From Zoogloeaceae bacterium (GTDB lineage: Bacteria > Pseudomonadota > Gammaproteobacteria > Burkholderiales > Rhodocyclaceae), in NCBI GenBank assembly GCA_031271025.1, contig JAISWQ010000118.1, positions 1 to 36,627 on the forward strand: a stretch of 36,627 bases of DNA, read 5' to 3'. This document shows, one piece after another, positions 35,330-36,627 of the stretch. Both the position numbers and the translations under genes were made by a program. Each line of letters opens with the position of its first letter. The stretch's first letter is position 1. The notes beneath the pieces were generated by a model, which was given only the letters and a program-made list of their open reading frames with translations, was not told the origin of the DNA and made no database searches.

Positions 35330-36627
35330 ATGGCGAAAAAATCCTACTTTTTCATTGACCGCCCTGTTTTTTCCTCGGTCATTTCCATCGTTATCATCAT
35401 TGCCGGGCTGGTGGCGGCGAATGTGTTGCCGGTGGCGATGTATCCGCAGATTGCGCCGCCGACCATCGTCGTCGTCGCCAATTATCCGGGCGCTTCCGCC
35501 GAAACCCTGGCGCGCACCGTGGCCGCGCCGATCGAGGAACAGTTGAACGGCATCGACGATCTGACCTATTTCAATTCCTCGGCGACGGCGGACGGGCAGG
35601 TGACGATCACCGTCACCTTTCGCGTTGGTTCGGACGCGAACATGGCGCTCATCAACGTCAACAACCGCGTGAGCATCGCCGAGCCGCGCCTGCCGGAAGA
35701 GGTGCGCCGCAACGGCGTGGTGGTCTACAAACGTTCCACCGACATCCTGAAGGTTTTCGCGGTGTATTCCGCCCAGCACAGCCGCCTGTTCCTCTCCAAT
35801 TACGTCAGCATCAACATGGTGGATGAGCTGAAGCGTCTGCCGGGCGTGGGCGACGCCATCGTCTTCGGGGCGCTGGATTACTCGATGCGCATCTGGCTGA
35901 AACCTGACCGCATGGCGCAACTGGGCGTCACCACGACGGAAATCGCCGCCGCCATCCGCGAGCAGAACAGCCAGAACGCGGCGGGCAAGATCGGCCAGGA
36001 ACCCGCGTCGAACGACCAGATGCTGATCTACACGGTAAACGCCAAGGGACGGCTCCTGACGCCGGAGGAATTCGGCGACATCATCATCCGCGCCGGAGGC
36101 CCCGACGGCATTCTGCGTCTGAAGGATGTCGCCCGCGTCGAAATGGGCGCCAACAACTACAACCAGCGCAGCTTCATCGACGGCAAGGATTCGGTCGGCC
36201 TGGGCATCTTCCTGCAAACCGGCGCCAACGCGCTGGAAGTCTCGCAACGGGTCGACGCCAAAATGGCGGAAATGCAGCAGCATTTCCCGGAAGGCGTGGA
36301 GTACATCTCGCCTTTCGACACCACTCGCTTCATTTCCGCTTCCATCGGCGAGGTGAAATGGACTCTGTTCGAGGCAGCCCTGCTCGTCATCGCCGTGGTG
36401 TACATCTTCTTGCAAAGCTGGCGGGCGACGCTGATTCCGATGATCGCCGTACCGGTGTCGCTGATTGGCACCTTCGCCGGACTGTGGCTTTTCGGCTTTT
36501 CCATCAACACCCTGACGCTTTTTGCCATGGTGCTGGCCATCGGCATCGTGGTCGATGACGCCATCGTGGTGCTGGAAAACGTCGAGCGCCTGATGTGGGA
36601 AGAAAAGATGCCGCCGCACGCCGCCGC
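35330..36627 (+). CDS. RND (HAE1 family) multidrug efflux pump, N-terminal 432 residues; 3' end outside window
   Basis: The frame is open from ATG at 35330 to the right edge, covering about 40% of a usual 1030-1050-residue pump. It starts with FFIDRPVFSSVISIVIIIAG (first transmembrane helix), then YPQIAPPTIVVVANYPGASAETLARTVAAPIEEQLNGID (landmarks YPQIAPP, YPGASAET and PIEEQLNGI), the porter domain, and helices from about residue 343 with LQSWRATLIPMIAVPVSLIGTFA. Helix 4 carries the proton-relay pair Asp409-Asp410 in GIVVDDAIVVLENVERLM. The motifs are those of hydrophobe/amphiphile exporters such as AcrB or MexF. Substrates cannot be told. It is in one operon with the adaptor, under the AcrR-like operator. 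Confidence 0.95.
   Translation, partial: MAKKSYFFIDRPVFSSVISIVIIIAGLVAANVLPVAMYPQIAPPTIVVVANYPGASAETLARTVAAPIEEQLNGIDDLTYFNSSATADGQVTITVTFRVGSDANMALINVNNRVSIAEPRLPEEVRRNGVVVYKRSTDILKVFAVYSAQHSRLFLSNYVSINMVDELKRLPGVGDAIVFGALDYSMRIWLKPDRMAQLGVTTTEIAAAIREQNSQNAAGKIGQEPASNDQMLIYTVNAKGRLLTPEEFGDIIIRAGGPDGILRLKDVARVEMGANNYNQRSFIDGKDSVGLGIFLQTGANALEVSQRVDAKMAEMQQHFPEGVEYISPFDTTRFISASIGEVKWTLFEAALLVIAVVYIFLQSWRATLIPMIAVPVSLIGTFAGLWLFGFSINTLTLFAMVLAIGIVVDDAIVVLENVERLMWEEKMPPHAA

Overview
The window looks like a chromosomal segment of a GC-rich betaproteobacterium. The ribosomal proteins, the pilT/pilU + yggS-proC-yggT block and the rph/PP2C/kinase/yicC block all have betaproteobacterial character. L23 and L16 are closest in feel to Rhodocyclales or Nitrosomonadales, but that placement is from memory, not from a search. 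Most of the window is housekeeping genes, unusually reshuffled.

Layout. Positions 1-212 hold the 3' end of a TonB-dependent receptor. Positions 403-5356 hold a self-contained ribosomal operon, rplC-rplD-rplW-rplB-rpsS-rplV-rpsC-rplP-rpmC-rpsQ, with its own promoter, a structured leader and a terminator; rpsJ is not in front and rplN is not behind. Next comes carA, a secreted metallo-beta-lactamase-fold hydrolase, a 27-codon relic of an ATPase gene, carB, a terminator and greA (5780-11982). On the minus strand follow a Hanks-type kinase, a PP2C phosphatase, RNase PH and an unknown secreted protein, divergent from yicC (12145-16486). Then yggS-proC-yggT-DUF167 (minus) diverge from pilT-pilU (plus) (16671-21482). 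Then fabI, an AsmA-like membrane protein, purL and a ferredoxin-type reductase lie on the minus strand (21559-28836).

The accessory highlight is 29030-32753 (minus): an APS kinase gene (cysC) with its own promoter, followed by three tandem paralogous Sulfotransfer_2-like genes, visibly more AT-rich than their surroundings. CysC would make PAPS, the sulfate donor that such transferases use, so this reads as a compact sulfation operon. The three paralogs differ exactly in the PAPS-binding motifs: the middle copy keeps both, the first has lost the 5'-phosphosulfate loop, and the third has Ser to Ala in the 3'-phosphate motif. The acceptor molecule is unknown.

The right end holds thyA (minus) divergent from a tripartite-efflux operon: a lipoprotein membrane-fusion protein and the start of an RND pump, running off the window. 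An operator very like the E. coli AcrR site overlaps its promoter, although no regulator gene is nearby.

Three copies of a short dispersed inverted-repeat element (TIR core GTCA[CT]AAGCGA or GTCATTGCGAGG) sit at 5464-5596, 16591-16707 and 22451-22536. One has supplied the C-terminus and stop codon of the DUF167 gene. No tRNA, rRNA, CRISPR array, transposase or phage gene was seen.
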